From Aestuariivirga sp. (lineage in GTDB: Bacteria; Pseudomonadota; Alphaproteobacteria; Rhizobiales; Aestuariivirgaceae): DNA of 64,000 nucleotides. The notes beneath the pieces are model-generated. The model saw only the letters and a list, made by a program, of their open reading frames with translations. It ran no database searches and was not told the DNA's origin. Of the stretch, positions 1-8,757 are shown in pieces. The position numbers and the translations under genes were made by a program. The stretch spans positions 1-64,000 of the forward strand of contig JAUXUN010000082.1 in NCBI GenBank assembly GCA_030680855.1. The letters run 5' to 3'. How positions within the stretch are numbered: the stretch's first letter is position 1; each line of letters begins with the position of its first letter.

Positions 1-337
1 CGAGTTCAAGCGCGATGCGGCTGGTAATCTGGTCGCGCAAGCCGCCATTTGGGTCAGCGTTGGAAAATTCCATCAGCAAATTGGACAGCAGCCTGCCCGC
101 AGCGCTTTTGCCGTTGGGCTGCTTGATGCCGGCGCGAAAGCGCTGCAGGAACTTGCGGTCGGCCCGCCCTGCCCACCACAAGGACAGGGTTTTTTCAAGG
201 ATGATGGCCCAGCAGATGACGGAGGCCAGCATGAGGCCAATCATCACCGTTTTGACGACGGGGCCCGATTGCACAAAAAGCGAGATAAAATCTATCTCGC
301 TTCCCTGCATGAGCTGGACCGGCTCGGCTGGCTCCAT
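1..337 (-). CDS. exbB: ExbB/TolQ-type proton channel subunit, C-terminus beyond window
   Basis: The first 112 residues of an ExbB/TolQ/MotA-family inner-membrane protein, which uses proton motive force to energise TonB or TolA. Visible: a short N-terminal periplasmic stretch, then a transmembrane segment around residues 25-50 (KTVMIGLMLASVICWAIILE), followed by a basic cytoplasmic region (WWAGRADRKFLQRF). This is the ExbB/TolQ pattern of one TM followed by a long cytoplasmic loop. The ATG lies 6 bp after the stop of the receptor gene and a GGGAGG ribosome site sits about 10 bases before it, inside the end of the receptor gene, so the two are co-transcribed. ExbB is preferred over TolQ because of the heme-receptor neighbour; exbD and tonB should follow to the left of the window. 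Confidence 0.82.
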   Translation of the reverse strand, partial: MEPAEPVQLMQGSEIDFISLFVQSGPVVKTVMIGLMLASVICWAIILEKTLSLWWAGRADRKFLQRFRAGIKQPNGKSAAGRLLSNLLMEFSNADPNGGLRDQITSRIALEL

Positions 338-343
338 GCCCTG

Positions 344-2386
344 CTAGCCTCCCAGACGTCCGGTGACGGTGAACATGAAGGAACGCCCCGGTGAATCGGT
401 GCCGTTCATGTAGGCCCGGTAATCCTCATTGAACACATTGTCGGCATTCACCGCAAAAGACAGGTTCTCGTTCAACTCATAGGAACCGAAGAGATTGACG
501 AGGTCGTAGGCCTCACTGGTGGGCGTGCCGGCGGGAACCCGGTCCTGCTCGGCAACGGCGAACCAGCGTGCTCCGATTGTTGCCTTCTGATCGAGGAAGC
601 GGAAACCAAGGGTGGTCACCAGTTTATCGGCAGGCACTGTGGCCAGCGGCGTATCGGCTGTTTCGTCGTCACCGCGGATGTGGCTTCCTGCGACGCTGGC
701 AAACACCCGGCCCGCGTCATAGCCCGCTTCGAGCTCCACGCCCCAGAGAAGGGCACGGGATATATTCACATACTGGTAGGTGTCATCGCTATAGTCAAAA
801 GTCGGCGCGCCACTGTCGCCATCAGGATCAATAAACGCCGCGCCGATGTAATCCTTCACCTTGTTGCGGAAAGCGCCGGCGCGGAAGGTGAGCCTGTCTT
901 CATCCTGCAAGACATTCTCAAATGCGCCCGTCAGGCCAGCTTCGAAGTTCTGGGCCGTTTCGGGAATGAGATCGGGATTTGGCAGGAACTCGAAATTTGC
1001 CGGAAACGGATGGAATCCGCCAATCATAGTTTCGGTGACGGAAGGGGCGCGGTAACCTTCGGCGTAGGTTCCGTAAAACTTCAAACCGCTCAGGCTCGTT
1101 TCAGCAAAAGGCTTCAATACCACTGTTGCCTTAGGCGAGAAGTTTGTGCCGTCGCTGTCAACCGTGTCGCCCTTAAGCTCATAGGCATCAAAGCGGCCGG
1201 CAATGATCAGTTCCAGCAGGGAGCCGAACTCAATCTGGTCCTGCACGAAGGCGCCGCCGGCTGTGCGTTCACCCGATGGCGTGAACAGGTCGGCGGTGCT
1301 GATCGGATCCACGACCTTTACGTTGTCCTGGAAGATATCGGCGCCAATGGTCAAGCTGTGCCTGAGGCCGCCGGTTTCAAAACGCGATGTATTGAAAACA
1401 TTGGTGCCATAGGTGTCGATTTGGAAGGTGCGGTGCAGGCCGATAAAGACCGGATTGGTGGCAGTCAGGCGCTCCTGGTCCTGGTGTGTTCCGGTCCAAT
1501 AGGCGCTCGCGGTCAGTTCAATGAGATCAGTGCCGGGCGCGTCGATCTGGTATTTTGCGGCAAGGGTCTCGGCTTTCACTTCATTGCCATAGCGGGCGGT
1601 GGCCGTGCCGTTTGCAAAGTCGTCATTGTTCACGAGATAGCTTACATCGAGGCGCTGGCCTTCGGCGGGGGTAAGGGTTGCCTTTACAAGCCCTGCAAGA
1701 ATTTCGCGGTTGCTGTCGGCGACAGTATTGCCGTCGCCATCATCATAATCATCGGAGTCACGATAGACGAAGCTGCCAAGCAGCCCGCCAAATTCGCCAA
1801 GACGAACCGCGCCGGTGGTGCCCGACAACAAGCCGTCGCCATTGGTGCTGTAGCGAAGCCTTTCCTGCACGGCGAAATTCTCATCTTCCTTGAGGAAGGA
1901 GAGGGAATCGATGGTCTCAAAGGATACCACGCCGCCAATGGCGCCGGAGCCATAGACGTTGGCCACGGGGCCGCGGGTGACGGTCACCTGCTGCATCATT
2001 TCCGGCTCGAAGTAGAACATGCCATCGGCGTTATGGCCGGTGCGCTGGAAGTTCTGGCGTGCGCCATCGATGGTGACGGCCACGCGGCCGAAATCCTGAA
2101 GGCCGCGGACGTTCACCGCCTGGGCGGGATCATTGGCGTTTTCTTCGGTGCTGACACCCGGCATGGGAGCCAAAACATCGCTGACACTTGAACTGCCGTG
2201 CTGCTCAAGGTCTTTGCGCGTGGCAACGCTCACGCCGCCGACGGCATCTTGCAGCGATTGCTTCACCTTGGAGATGATGACGGTGATGAGATCGAGTTTG
2301 GTTTCTTCCTGGGCGATCGCGGCAGATGAAAGTGCCAGGAGTGCGAAGCCTGCAAGCAGGGTCCGTAGAATTGAATGATAACGCAT
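344..2386 (-). CDS. hmuR: TonB-dependent heme/hemoglobin receptor
   Basis: Outer-membrane receptor of 680 residues that imports heme with TonB energy. A Sec signal peptide (cleavage near residue 26, after SSAAIAQ) is followed by a TonB-box-like LDLITVI, a plug domain at about residues 45-160 (ATRKDLEQHGSSSVSDVL, VNVRGLQDFGRVAVTIDGAR, RGPVANVYGSGAIGGVV) and a beta barrel. The plug motifs and length match the rhizobial HmuR/ShmR/BhuR hemin receptors. The protein ends GRLGG rather than with the usual terminal Phe or Trp of barrel proteins, which is mildly unusual. Head-to-head with hmuPTUV and directly upstream of exbB. The substrate call (heme rather than siderophore) rests largely on this context. 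Confidence 0.88.
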   Translation of the reverse strand: MRYHSILRTLLAGFALLALSSAAIAQEETKLDLITVIISKVKQSLQDAVGGVSVATRKDLEQHGSSSVSDVLAPMPGVSTEENANDPAQAVNVRGLQDFGRVAVTIDGARQNFQRTGHNADGMFYFEPEMMQQVTVTRGPVANVYGSGAIGGVVSFETIDSLSFLKEDENFAVQERLRYSTNGDGLLSGTTGAVRLGEFGGLLGSFVYRDSDDYDDGDGNTVADSNREILAGLVKATLTPAEGQRLDVSYLVNNDDFANGTATARYGNEVKAETLAAKYQIDAPGTDLIELTASAYWTGTHQDQERLTATNPVFIGLHRTFQIDTYGTNVFNTSRFETGGLRHSLTIGADIFQDNVKVVDPISTADLFTPSGERTAGGAFVQDQIEFGSLLELIIAGRFDAYELKGDTVDSDGTNFSPKATVVLKPFAETSLSGLKFYGTYAEGYRAPSVTETMIGGFHPFPANFEFLPNPDLIPETAQNFEAGLTGAFENVLQDEDRLTFRAGAFRNKVKDYIGAAFIDPDGDSGAPTFDYSDDTYQYVNISRALLWGVELEAGYDAGRVFASVAGSHIRGDDETADTPLATVPADKLVTTLGFRFLDQKATIGARWFAVAEQDRVPAGTPTSEAYDLVNLFGSYELNENLSFAVNADNVFNEDYRAYMNGTDSPGRSFMFTVTGRLGG

Positions 2387-2495
2387 AGTGCCAGCCCTCT
2401 TTTTTTATTGGTTGTGGGCTGGCGGGCGAAAGCGATTGGATCGCATTCCGCGTAGCTGGCTGGCCTTCACGATCGCTCAAGACTCGTGAAGCTGC

Positions 2496-2527
2496 TTGAC
2501 ACTTAGTGATAACCGACTTAATTAGTC
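2496..2527 (+). promoter_or_regulatory. Putative hmuP promoter with short palindrome over the -10
   Basis: In the 206-bp gap between the divergent receptor and hmuP genes, TTGACA at 2496-2501 is followed after 17 bp by TAATTA at 2519-2524. The inverted repeat GACT-N5-AGTC at 2515-2527 covers the -10. Iron-responsive control (Irr, RirA or Fur/HmuP) is expected for such loci, but I do not recognise a canonical box, so the regulator is left open. Confidence 0.4.
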
Positions 2528-2592
2528 AACTATTAAATCAAGCAATATCATACATTTGAATCATTCAAATCTGAGGGGACTAGCTGATCGCC

Positions 2593-2826
2593 ATGTTCCG
2601 TACTCTCACGGAATTCGGGATAATGACGAACAAAACTACTGGCATTTCAGACCTTCCCCCGCCCAAGGAGCGCGAACTCCTTCGGCTCACGCCCAAGGCC
2701 CAGCCCGCCTCGCATTATACCAGCAACGACCTGTTCAAGGGCCAAAGTGAAATCCTGATTGAGCACCAGGGTGCCGAATATCGCCTGCGGATCACGCGCT
2801 CAGGCGGATTGATTCTCAACAAATAG
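2593..2826 (+). CDS. hmuP: Hemin uptake protein HmuP
   Basis: Small protein of the HmuP family, whose C-terminal core LIEHQGAEYRLRITRSGG followed by LILNK is well conserved. In Bradyrhizobium HmuP is known to co-activate heme uptake gene expression under iron limitation. As annotated it has 77 residues; the ATG at 2623 (MTNKTTG) would give a more typical 67-residue protein, but the better purine-rich stretch (GAGGGGA at 2571) favours the upstream ATG. It is the first gene of hmuPTUV, 19 bp ahead of hmuT and divergent from the receptor. Confidence 0.85.
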   Translation: MFRTLTEFGIMTNKTTGISDLPPPKERELLRLTPKAQPASHYTSNDLFKGQSEILIEHQGAEYRLRITRSGGLILNK

Positions 2827-2845
2827 CAGAAGGTTTATAATTCAG

Positions 2846-3766
2846 ATGCGCAACGCGGCCGTTTTGAAACTGTCACGCCGGACTACAATTTTGGGTTCGC
2901 TGGTGCTTCTTGGCGGTCTCAGCAAGGCTTCCCTTGCGGGAACAATCACCGATGCGGGAAAAGTTTCAGTTTCCGTCACGGCGCCCAAGCGCATCGTGAC
3001 CATCGGCAGCGCTGTAACGGAGATCGTCATTGCCCTGGGCGAACGGAAGAACATGATCGCAATCGATCTCACCAGCATTTACGCGGCGGGGGCGGAAGGG
3101 CTCACCAATGTGGGGTACATGCGGGCCCTTTCTACCGAAGGGGTGCTTTCCCAGTCTCCCGATCTCATGTGCGTTTCAAGTGACTCCGGCCCGCCGGAAG
3201 TTCTCGATGCGCTGCGCGGGTCCGGCATTCCCTTTGCCCTCATCCCGCATGTGCCAAGCACGGCAGGCGTCAAGGAGAAGGTCACACTCCTTGGCATCCT
3301 TCTTGATAAACCTGCCGAAGCCGAAAAGCTCAACGCGGAAATTGAGGCGGAGTTCGCGGCCCTTGCGGCCAAGGTCAGTGCCGTAACCAGACATCCAAAG
3401 GTTCTCTTTGTCCTGAGCCTCGCCGACAACCGTATCATGGCGGGAGGCCACGACACGGCTGCCGACATGGTCATCAATTTGGCCGGTGGTGAAAATATTG
3501 CCGAGTCATTTACAGGCTACAAACCGATGAGCGCGGAAGCCATTCTGGAAAATCCCCCCGATGCGGTTTTGATGATGACAGGTGGACCATCATCGCATGC
3601 AACTACTGCCAATATTTTTTCACAAGCTGCCTTTGCAAACTCGCCTGCCGCAAAAAATGATGCACTCATCAGGATGGACAGCGGTTATCTGCTTGGCGTC
3701 GGCCCCTATACGGCGCGCGCTGCGACGGATCTGGCCCGCAGGCTTCATCCGGACCTTGCACTGTGA
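2846..3766 (+). CDS. hmuT: Periplasmic heme-binding protein HmuT
   Basis: Substrate-binding protein (306 residues) of the heme ABC transporter, taking heme from the receptor to the HmuUV permease. N-terminal export signal with an RR pair (SRRTTILGSLVLLGG) ending near residue 32, then the cluster A-9/BtuF-like fold: RIVTIGSAVTEIVIALG at the start, and IMAGGHDTAADMVINLAGG introducing the second lobe. The C-terminus YTARAATDLARRLHPDLAL is typical of HmuT. Its stop overlaps the GTG start of hmuU by 4 bp. Confidence 0.9.
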   Translation: MRNAAVLKLSRRTTILGSLVLLGGLSKASLAGTITDAGKVSVSVTAPKRIVTIGSAVTEIVIALGERKNMIAIDLTSIYAAGAEGLTNVGYMRALSTEGVLSQSPDLMCVSSDSGPPEVLDALRGSGIPFALIPHVPSTAGVKEKVTLLGILLDKPAEAEKLNAEIEAEFAALAAKVSAVTRHPKVLFVLSLADNRIMAGGHDTAADMVINLAGGENIAESFTGYKPMSAEAILENPPDAVLMMTGGPSSHATTANIFSQAAFANSPAAKNDALIRMDSGYLLGVGPYTARAATDLARRLHPDLAL

Positions 3767-4821
3767 CGGCGATCACCACGGGCTGGAGCGGACTCAAGAT
3801 GGGGCCGCGCGAGCAACACCTTTTGATTATTCCGCTGCTCACCGCAACCCTGGTCGTCATGGCAGTGGTCTCCGTTGCCACGGGTGCGGTCGCAATCGAT
3901 CTTGCATCGCTGCCTGGCATTCTGATGGGCAACGCGGATGCTGCGGCGCGAGACAGCGTCATTGTCTGGTCGGTGCGCCTGCCGCGCACCCTGCTTGCCA
4001 TGCTTGTGGGAGCAGCTCTTGCGTCAAGCGGCGCTATCTTGCAGGGTCTGTTTCGCAATCCTTTGGCGGATCCGGGCCTTGTCGGCGTTTCATCGGGATC
4101 GGTTCTTGCTGCCGTCGCCACCATCGTGCTCGGGCAGAATTATTTCGGGGAAACTGCAACGCGGCTTTTACCGGTGACGGCCTTTATTGGCGGGCTGCTG
4201 ACCACCATTCTTCTCTACAGCATCGCCACCCGCGACGGCCGCACCTATACGGCCACCATGCTGCTCGGCGGCATTGCCATCGGCGCCATTGCCATGGCGC
4301 TCACCGGCGTTCTGATTTTCATGAGCACGGAGCAGCAATTGCGCGAGTTCACCTTCTGGAGCCTTGGCAGCCTTGGCGGCGCCACCTGGGCGAAGGCTGC
4401 AAGTGTTGGCCTCTTCATGTTGTTTGCGTTGTGCCTTTGGCCCATTCTGGCACGGGGCCTGGACCGGCTGGCACTTGGCGAAGCGGAAGCCGGGCACATG
4501 GGGATCAATATCCAAATCCTGAAGCGGGCGGCCATCGTGGCCACCGCCCTGCTTACCGGTGCTGCCGTTGCGGTGAGCGGGGCCATCGGTTTCATCGGCC
4601 TTGTCGTGCCGCATCTGTTACGGCTCATTATGAGTCCGCGCCACCGGTTTCTGATTCCAGCGGCGGCGCTTCTGGGGGCCATTCTTTTGCTGGCTGCCGA
4701 CATGATTGCGCGCACGATTGTCGCGCCAGCTGAGCTTCCCATTGGCATTGTCACGGCCTGTCTGGGCGGACCGGTATTCCTCTGGATGCTGCTCACAAAT
4801 GTCCGGCAGATCGAGACCTGA
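3763..4821 (+). CDS. hmuU: Heme ABC transporter permease HmuU
   Basis: FecCD-family inner-membrane permease of 352 residues with about nine hydrophobic segments. Family motifs: VRLPRTLLAMLVGAALASSG near residue 70, LFRNPLADPGLVGVSSG near 105, and the coupling region GHMGINIQILKR near 245, followed by FIGLVVPHLLRL. The GTG start shares 4 bases with the hmuT stop, indicating translational coupling. Together with HmuT and HmuV it forms the heme importer. Confidence 0.92.
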   Translation: MTAITTGWSGLKMGPREQHLLIIPLLTATLVVMAVVSVATGAVAIDLASLPGILMGNADAAARDSVIVWSVRLPRTLLAMLVGAALASSGAILQGLFRNPLADPGLVGVSSGSVLAAVATIVLGQNYFGETATRLLPVTAFIGGLLTTILLYSIATRDGRTYTATMLLGGIAIGAIAMALTGVLIFMSTEQQLREFTFWSLGSLGGATWAKAASVGLFMLFALCLWPILARGLDRLALGEAEAGHMGINIQILKRAAIVATALLTGAAVAVSGAIGFIGLVVPHLLRLIMSPRHRFLIPAAALLGAILLLAADMIARTIVAPAELPIGIVTACLGGPVFLWMLLTNVRQIET

Positions 4822-4822
4822 G

Positions 4823-5596
4823 ATGTTTCACGCCTTCGATGTGAGTTTCGCGCGCGGCAGAAGGCAAGTGATTGCCGACATGAACCTCGAGCTTCGCACG
4901 GATGAGCTCACGGTAGTTATTGGCCCCAACGGGGCCGGTAAAAGCACCCTGCTCAAATTGCTGACGGGCGTTCTCAAGCCATCGGCTGGGACAATCTGGT
5001 TTGACGGGCGCAGCCTGCAACAGTGGAACGCCCGCGAGCTTGCGGGCCGCCGCGCCGTGCTTTCGCAATCCACCAGCCTGGTGTTTCCGTTCACGGTTCA
5101 CGAGGTGATTTCGCTGGGGCTTGCCGAGGGCATCTCTGTGCAGGACAAGCGCACCATCATCCATGAGGTGCTCCATGTCTTCGATCTGAATGGTTTTGAA
5201 CACCGGTTGTTTCAGGAATTGTCGGGCGGTGAGAAGCAGCGGGTGCATCTGGCGCGCGTGGTGTGCCAGCTGAAGTGCGGCGAGGCGGAAAAACCGAAAT
5301 TCCTGTTCCTCGATGAGCCGGTTTCAAATCTGGATATCAAGCACCAGATCAATGTGCTGTCGGCGGTGCGCAAGCTGCTTTCGCCACAACTCGGGGCCTT
5401 TGTCATTCTCCATGACCTGAATCTCGCCGCGGCCTATGCGGACCGCGTTGTCATTGTCCACGAGGGTCGCATCGTGTCCAATGACGTGATGGCGCGGGCG
5501 CTCAACGGTAAAACGCTGAGCGTCGTATTCGGTGTGGATATGCATGTCTCGAAAGCCGGGATGTGGCGGCGGATTTCCTACAACACGCGCGGATAA
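4823..5596 (+). CDS. hmuV: Heme ABC transporter ATP-binding protein HmuV
   Basis: ATPase of 257 residues driving heme import. Walker A GPNGAGKST near residue 37, Q-loop LSQST, ABC signature ELSGGEKQRVHLARV, Walker B FLFLDEPVSNLD and H-loop ILHDLNLAAAYADR are all intact. The start is the ATG one base after the hmuU TGA; the open frame extends further upstream inside hmuU, but that part reads as hmuU in another frame. It closes the hmuPTUV operon; no heme-degrading hmuS/hmuO gene follows here. Confidence 0.92.
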   Translation: MFHAFDVSFARGRRQVIADMNLELRTDELTVVIGPNGAGKSTLLKLLTGVLKPSAGTIWFDGRSLQQWNARELAGRRAVLSQSTSLVFPFTVHEVISLGLAEGISVQDKRTIIHEVLHVFDLNGFEHRLFQELSGGEKQRVHLARVVCQLKCGEAEKPKFLFLDEPVSNLDIKHQINVLSAVRKLLSPQLGAFVILHDLNLAAAYADRVVIVHEGRIVSNDVMARALNGKTLSVVFGVDMHVSKAGMWRRISYNTRG

Positions 5597-6070
5597 AGCT
5601 AATGGAAATCCACTTCAGAACGTATTTGCCAAACGATCGATTCGGCGCATAGATTTTGGCAATATGCCATGTCCATAGCGTCTGCGTGGCCTGCACCGGT
5701 TTGATGAGTTGGATCTCATTGGTATGCATTCGTGACTGTTTGTATTTCTCTCACTAGCGAGCGCTGGCATTCACGCAACTTCACGCAACACTTCTTCCCT
5801 CACTGCACACGTTGCGCACACGACGGTTTCCAACCTATTTATTTCTTTGGATTGTCATTCCTATCCATCAAGGCCGCACAACAAGATCTATGCGCAGAAA
5901 ACTGTGCTTTCGCGGTCATCAAGCCTATTTTCTTCGGTTCACTGCACACATAACGCACACGAAACGGGTCACTGCACACGTTCCCTATAGTCCGAGTCCT
6001 CCTCGCTTCTCAATTGGAAAAGCCGTGAACATGCTGAATCGGGAATCTGGCAACTACCATTGATTACGAG
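5597..6070. other. Gene-poor interval after hmuV
   Basis: About 470 bp with no convincing gene. It is visibly richer in A and T than the neighbours, contains a tandem TCACGCAAC/TTCACGCAAC near 5770-5790 and the repeated CACTGCACAC motif listed separately. Short open frames here have no recognisable protein features. Confidence 0.6.
5801..5982 (+). repeat. Three direct repeats with core CACTGCACAC
   Basis: Copies start at 5801, 5940 and 5970. The first two share the core plus a second half CGCACACG and span 22 bp each (5801-5822 and 5940-5961); the third (5970-5982) keeps the core plus GTT. All have the same orientation. Read on the minus strand each unit contains TGTG...GTGTGCAGTG, which resembles the multiple transposase-binding repeats at ends of IS21- or Tn7/Tn552-like elements. 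No transposase gene is present, so this would be a solo end; that origin is inference. Confidence 0.5.
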
Positions 6071-6214
6071 ATGTCCGTTCAACCAACAGAAGCAGAAAAA
6101 ATATCATTCTCAAGTTTTGCATCGGGAACCGGTTTAACTGAAGGAGTCGATGCTTTCCTCACAAAACGTGCACCAAAACTCACGGACTCAGAATTCAACA
6201 CAAAGTACGCATGA
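6038..6214 (+). pseudogene. C-terminal remnant of an enoyl-CoA hydratase-like gene
   Basis: An open frame of about 58 codons (ATG at 6071, stop TGA at 6212-6214). Its last part reads FASGTGLTEGVDAFLTKRAP before KLTDSEFNTKYA. The pattern of a short helix, then EGxxAFLxKRxPxF near the terminus, is the C-terminus of crotonase-fold enoyl-CoA hydratases. Everything upstream (about 200 residues, including the oxyanion-hole region) is missing, so this is called a truncated remnant. It lies right after the CACTGCACAC repeats and 16 bp from the end of the convergent acyltransferase gene, in a fatty-acid-oxidation neighbourhood. Confidence 0.45.
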
Positions 6215-6230
6215 TAACTCCTGAACGGCT

Positions 6231-8639
6231 TTAGGGTGATCCCGCCGTGCCAGTCGACCGGCCCTGGACTGGACCTGTCTTGTGGATGCCTTGACCGTGG
6301 CGGCGCAGCAGCGGTGCGAAAACACCCCTCACTGTCGCGCCGATCCTTGGAAGGATGGTGGTACGGGGAGGCGTTGCTGGAGTCAGCGGGGAGGCCAAGG
6401 CGCTAAGCAGGGAGACGACCAGCGCCTGGGTTCCAACAATATCCTCATGCAGAATGCCGTGGCGCTGCGATCGGATCATATGCAGTGACTTCTCCGCCGA
6501 CCCGATTCGATCATGGATAAGCCTGGCGCTGGCGGGATCGACAATTGGATCATCTGTGCCCTGAATAATGGTAACGGGGCAGACGACCTGCGGTAGGCAG
6601 CGACCTAGTTCATCCGCCACCTTGCGCAGCTCGACCAGGCCGCGCACCGGCATGTTGCGGTAGTCGATGTCAGGATGCTCGGGATCCCGCGGCAGGAACG
6701 GCTTGACACCATCCTGGACATAGACCCACTCGCTGAGCTTGTTGAGGCCATGAATCAGCGAAGCAAACGCCACGCTGCGCGGCCGGAAGTTGAGGGGCGC
6801 CGAAACCGATACGACACCTACGAGACCCGGCGGGCGACTGGTTGCGAGATGAAGCGCCAACGAGGCGCCAGTGGCGAAGCCAACGACGAGCACCTCCTCC
6901 GTCAGGTGCAACATGATCTCGTAGCCCCGCCGCACCGAGGCGAGCCAGTCCTGCCAGCGGCGATCACGCAAATCCCAGGGCGAAGTGCCGTGGCCAGTTA
7001 ACCTGACGCCCAGAACCGGGTGACCGAGAGCCGCAAGCCGTTGTCCCATGTCTTTAAGTTCGGCAGGCGAGGCCAGAAGGCCATGGACCAGAACGACCCC
7101 GGGTTTTGAGGGCCTGTCCGGGACGATGAAATAGGGTTCGCCGGATTGGCTTGCGGTTTCTTGACAGTTGACGGCAGCATAGCGAAGTGCTGCGAATTTT
7201 TCCTTGCACCTGGCGAAGCTGCGCACTTCATCATCAAAGAGTAGGTGCGCCAGAACTGCACCTTCTGCTGGAACGGCGTGCTCGACGATCTTTGTGACAC
7301 CCTCGAGCGCCGCGATTTCATTGGCATAGACGCGGACGGCATTCTCGAGGCGTGGGTCGCGGGTGCCATTGCTGCCACGCAAAGCCGGCAGCAGCCGGTA
7401 GTGGCCGACGGTGATTTCGATCAATGACGATGCCTTAGCGATTTCGAAAAACTGTGCAAGCGACTTACTCTTACCGTCACGAATGCCATCATAGGCTTCA
7501 GGGTCGGTCAGCGTCCGGTGCAGATGGAGGCCCGGCTGCTGCTGCACCTGCTTGACAATCGCATAGAGAAGTCCGTGGAAGCGGCTTTTCTCCACCTCTG
7601 TTTCGCCCTGTTCCAAAAGGCGCATGATGAGCCGCGATGCAACGTGACTGAGGTTGACGGTGACCCGGGCATACATTTCAATCATGCAAAGATCACGCAA
7701 ACGTTGCGTGGTGCGCCGCATGGTCAGCGCCGCCATGCGCTCGATCCAGCGGCTTGCCGTATTCTTGAGGCCAAAGAGCTCATCAAGGCTATCAATCTGT
7801 TCGAAGATGCGGCTCAGTACCATGCGGTCAGCCAGGTTCCAGGCAACATCGGGATGAAACGACCGGCCGAAGCGGATGTCCATATCGGTATTGCGTAGAA
7901 GCAGGTTGCCTTCGACCTGGAATTCTTCCCTGGCCTTTTCGCCAACTTTGAAAAAGAATTCCGCTGCCTTGCGCAGAATATTGTCGCCGGTGTGGATGGG
8001 GTGGAAGGTAATGTTGGAAGGAACAATAAGCGAGGGTTTGCGCGCTGCCGCGATCAATGCTGTCTGATCGGCAAGTCCAAGAGCCGCCACCCAGCGGTCA
8101 AGCCGCTGCAGGTCACCTGCCTCATGGACGGAGAGGATGCGTTTCTTGAAGATTTCAAGAACCACGGCCAGCGCTGCGGCGCCATTGCGGTGCCCGTATT
8201 CGGGGCGCAGTGTTTCCAGGAAGGGCAATGCCGGAGCGTCGGCGATCCGCCGCTCCTTGTTCATGCCCCCCTCCGGAAAAATGATCACCTTGCGGCCGCG
8301 CAGGATTTCGGCGGCGAGGAAGGCCAGCAACCCCGGGTGATTGTTGGGCACGGCGCCGACACCCCAGAGCAATTTGGCGAAGCGGTCATTGCCCGCGAAA
8401 AGTTCATGGGTCGCAACACAGCGGCAATAGGCGCCGGTGGCCTGGTAAATAAAGTATTGCGGAATAATGGTTTCAAAACGGGCGAAGTGGTTGAACTGGA
8501 AAATCTGACCACTTTCGATCAACCCGTCCTCAGCATGGACCGATATGCTCATGCCAACACGGCGGCGCAACAGCGTGAAACCCCTTACACACCATTGGTA
8601 AAACGGCTCATTAATATTCATTTCGGGGCTGCCGCTCAT
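6231..8639 (-). CDS. GPAT/PlsB-like acyltransferase fused to alpha/beta-hydrolase domain
   Basis: Large protein (802 residues) with two parts. The N-terminal third resembles glycerol-3-phosphate acyltransferases: NHFARFE (an HX4E form of the HX4D catalytic motif) near residue 51 and FPEGG near 120. The C-terminal part from about residue 500 is an alpha/beta hydrolase: VVLVHGLLASPAELKDMG (oxyanion region), VVGFATGASLAL (elbow), QGTDDPIVDP (acid) and QRHGILHED (His). At the elbow the expected nucleophile Ser of GxSxG is Ala (GFATG; codon GCC), so hydrolysis by the usual mechanism looks impossible. AGGAGG lies 8 bp before the ATG. It is the last gene on the strand of the fatty-acid-oxidation operon, 118 bp downstream of the acyl-CoA dehydrogenase. 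A lipid-acylating role is inferred; the substrate is unknown. Confidence 0.75.
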   Translation of the reverse strand: MSGSPEMNINEPFYQWCVRGFTLLRRRVGMSISVHAEDGLIESGQIFQFNHFARFETIIPQYFIYQATGAYCRCVATHELFAGNDRFAKLLWGVGAVPNNHPGLLAFLAAEILRGRKVIIFPEGGMNKERRIADAPALPFLETLRPEYGHRNGAAALAVVLEIFKKRILSVHEAGDLQRLDRWVAALGLADQTALIAAARKPSLIVPSNITFHPIHTGDNILRKAAEFFFKVGEKAREEFQVEGNLLLRNTDMDIRFGRSFHPDVAWNLADRMVLSRIFEQIDSLDELFGLKNTASRWIERMAALTMRRTTQRLRDLCMIEMYARVTVNLSHVASRLIMRLLEQGETEVEKSRFHGLLYAIVKQVQQQPGLHLHRTLTDPEAYDGIRDGKSKSLAQFFEIAKASSLIEITVGHYRLLPALRGSNGTRDPRLENAVRVYANEIAALEGVTKIVEHAVPAEGAVLAHLLFDDEVRSFARCKEKFAALRYAAVNCQETASQSGEPYFIVPDRPSKPGVVLVHGLLASPAELKDMGQRLAALGHPVLGVRLTGHGTSPWDLRDRRWQDWLASVRRGYEIMLHLTEEVLVVGFATGASLALHLATSRPPGLVGVVSVSAPLNFRPRSVAFASLIHGLNKLSEWVYVQDGVKPFLPRDPEHPDIDYRNMPVRGLVELRKVADELGRCLPQVVCPVTIIQGTDDPIVDPASARLIHDRIGSAEKSLHMIRSQRHGILHEDIVGTQALVVSLLSALASPLTPATPPRTTILPRIGATVRGVFAPLLRRHGQGIHKTGPVQGRSTGTAGSP

Positions 8640-8757
8640 CGCGTCGACCTCCTGCCCAGATAGCCCGGAGCACGGCTCAGTTTTCCCCAGTAACCTAGGG
8701 CAATTGTGCTAAAAGTTCATTTAAATTTCTTATAGGTTTTTGGCAGGAAATGGCGCA

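Noticed and set aside
680-2191. Long plus-strand open frame of 503 codons
   Set aside because: It is the antisense shadow of the TonB-dependent receptor, has no family motif, and the receptor frame has a signal peptide and plug motifs.
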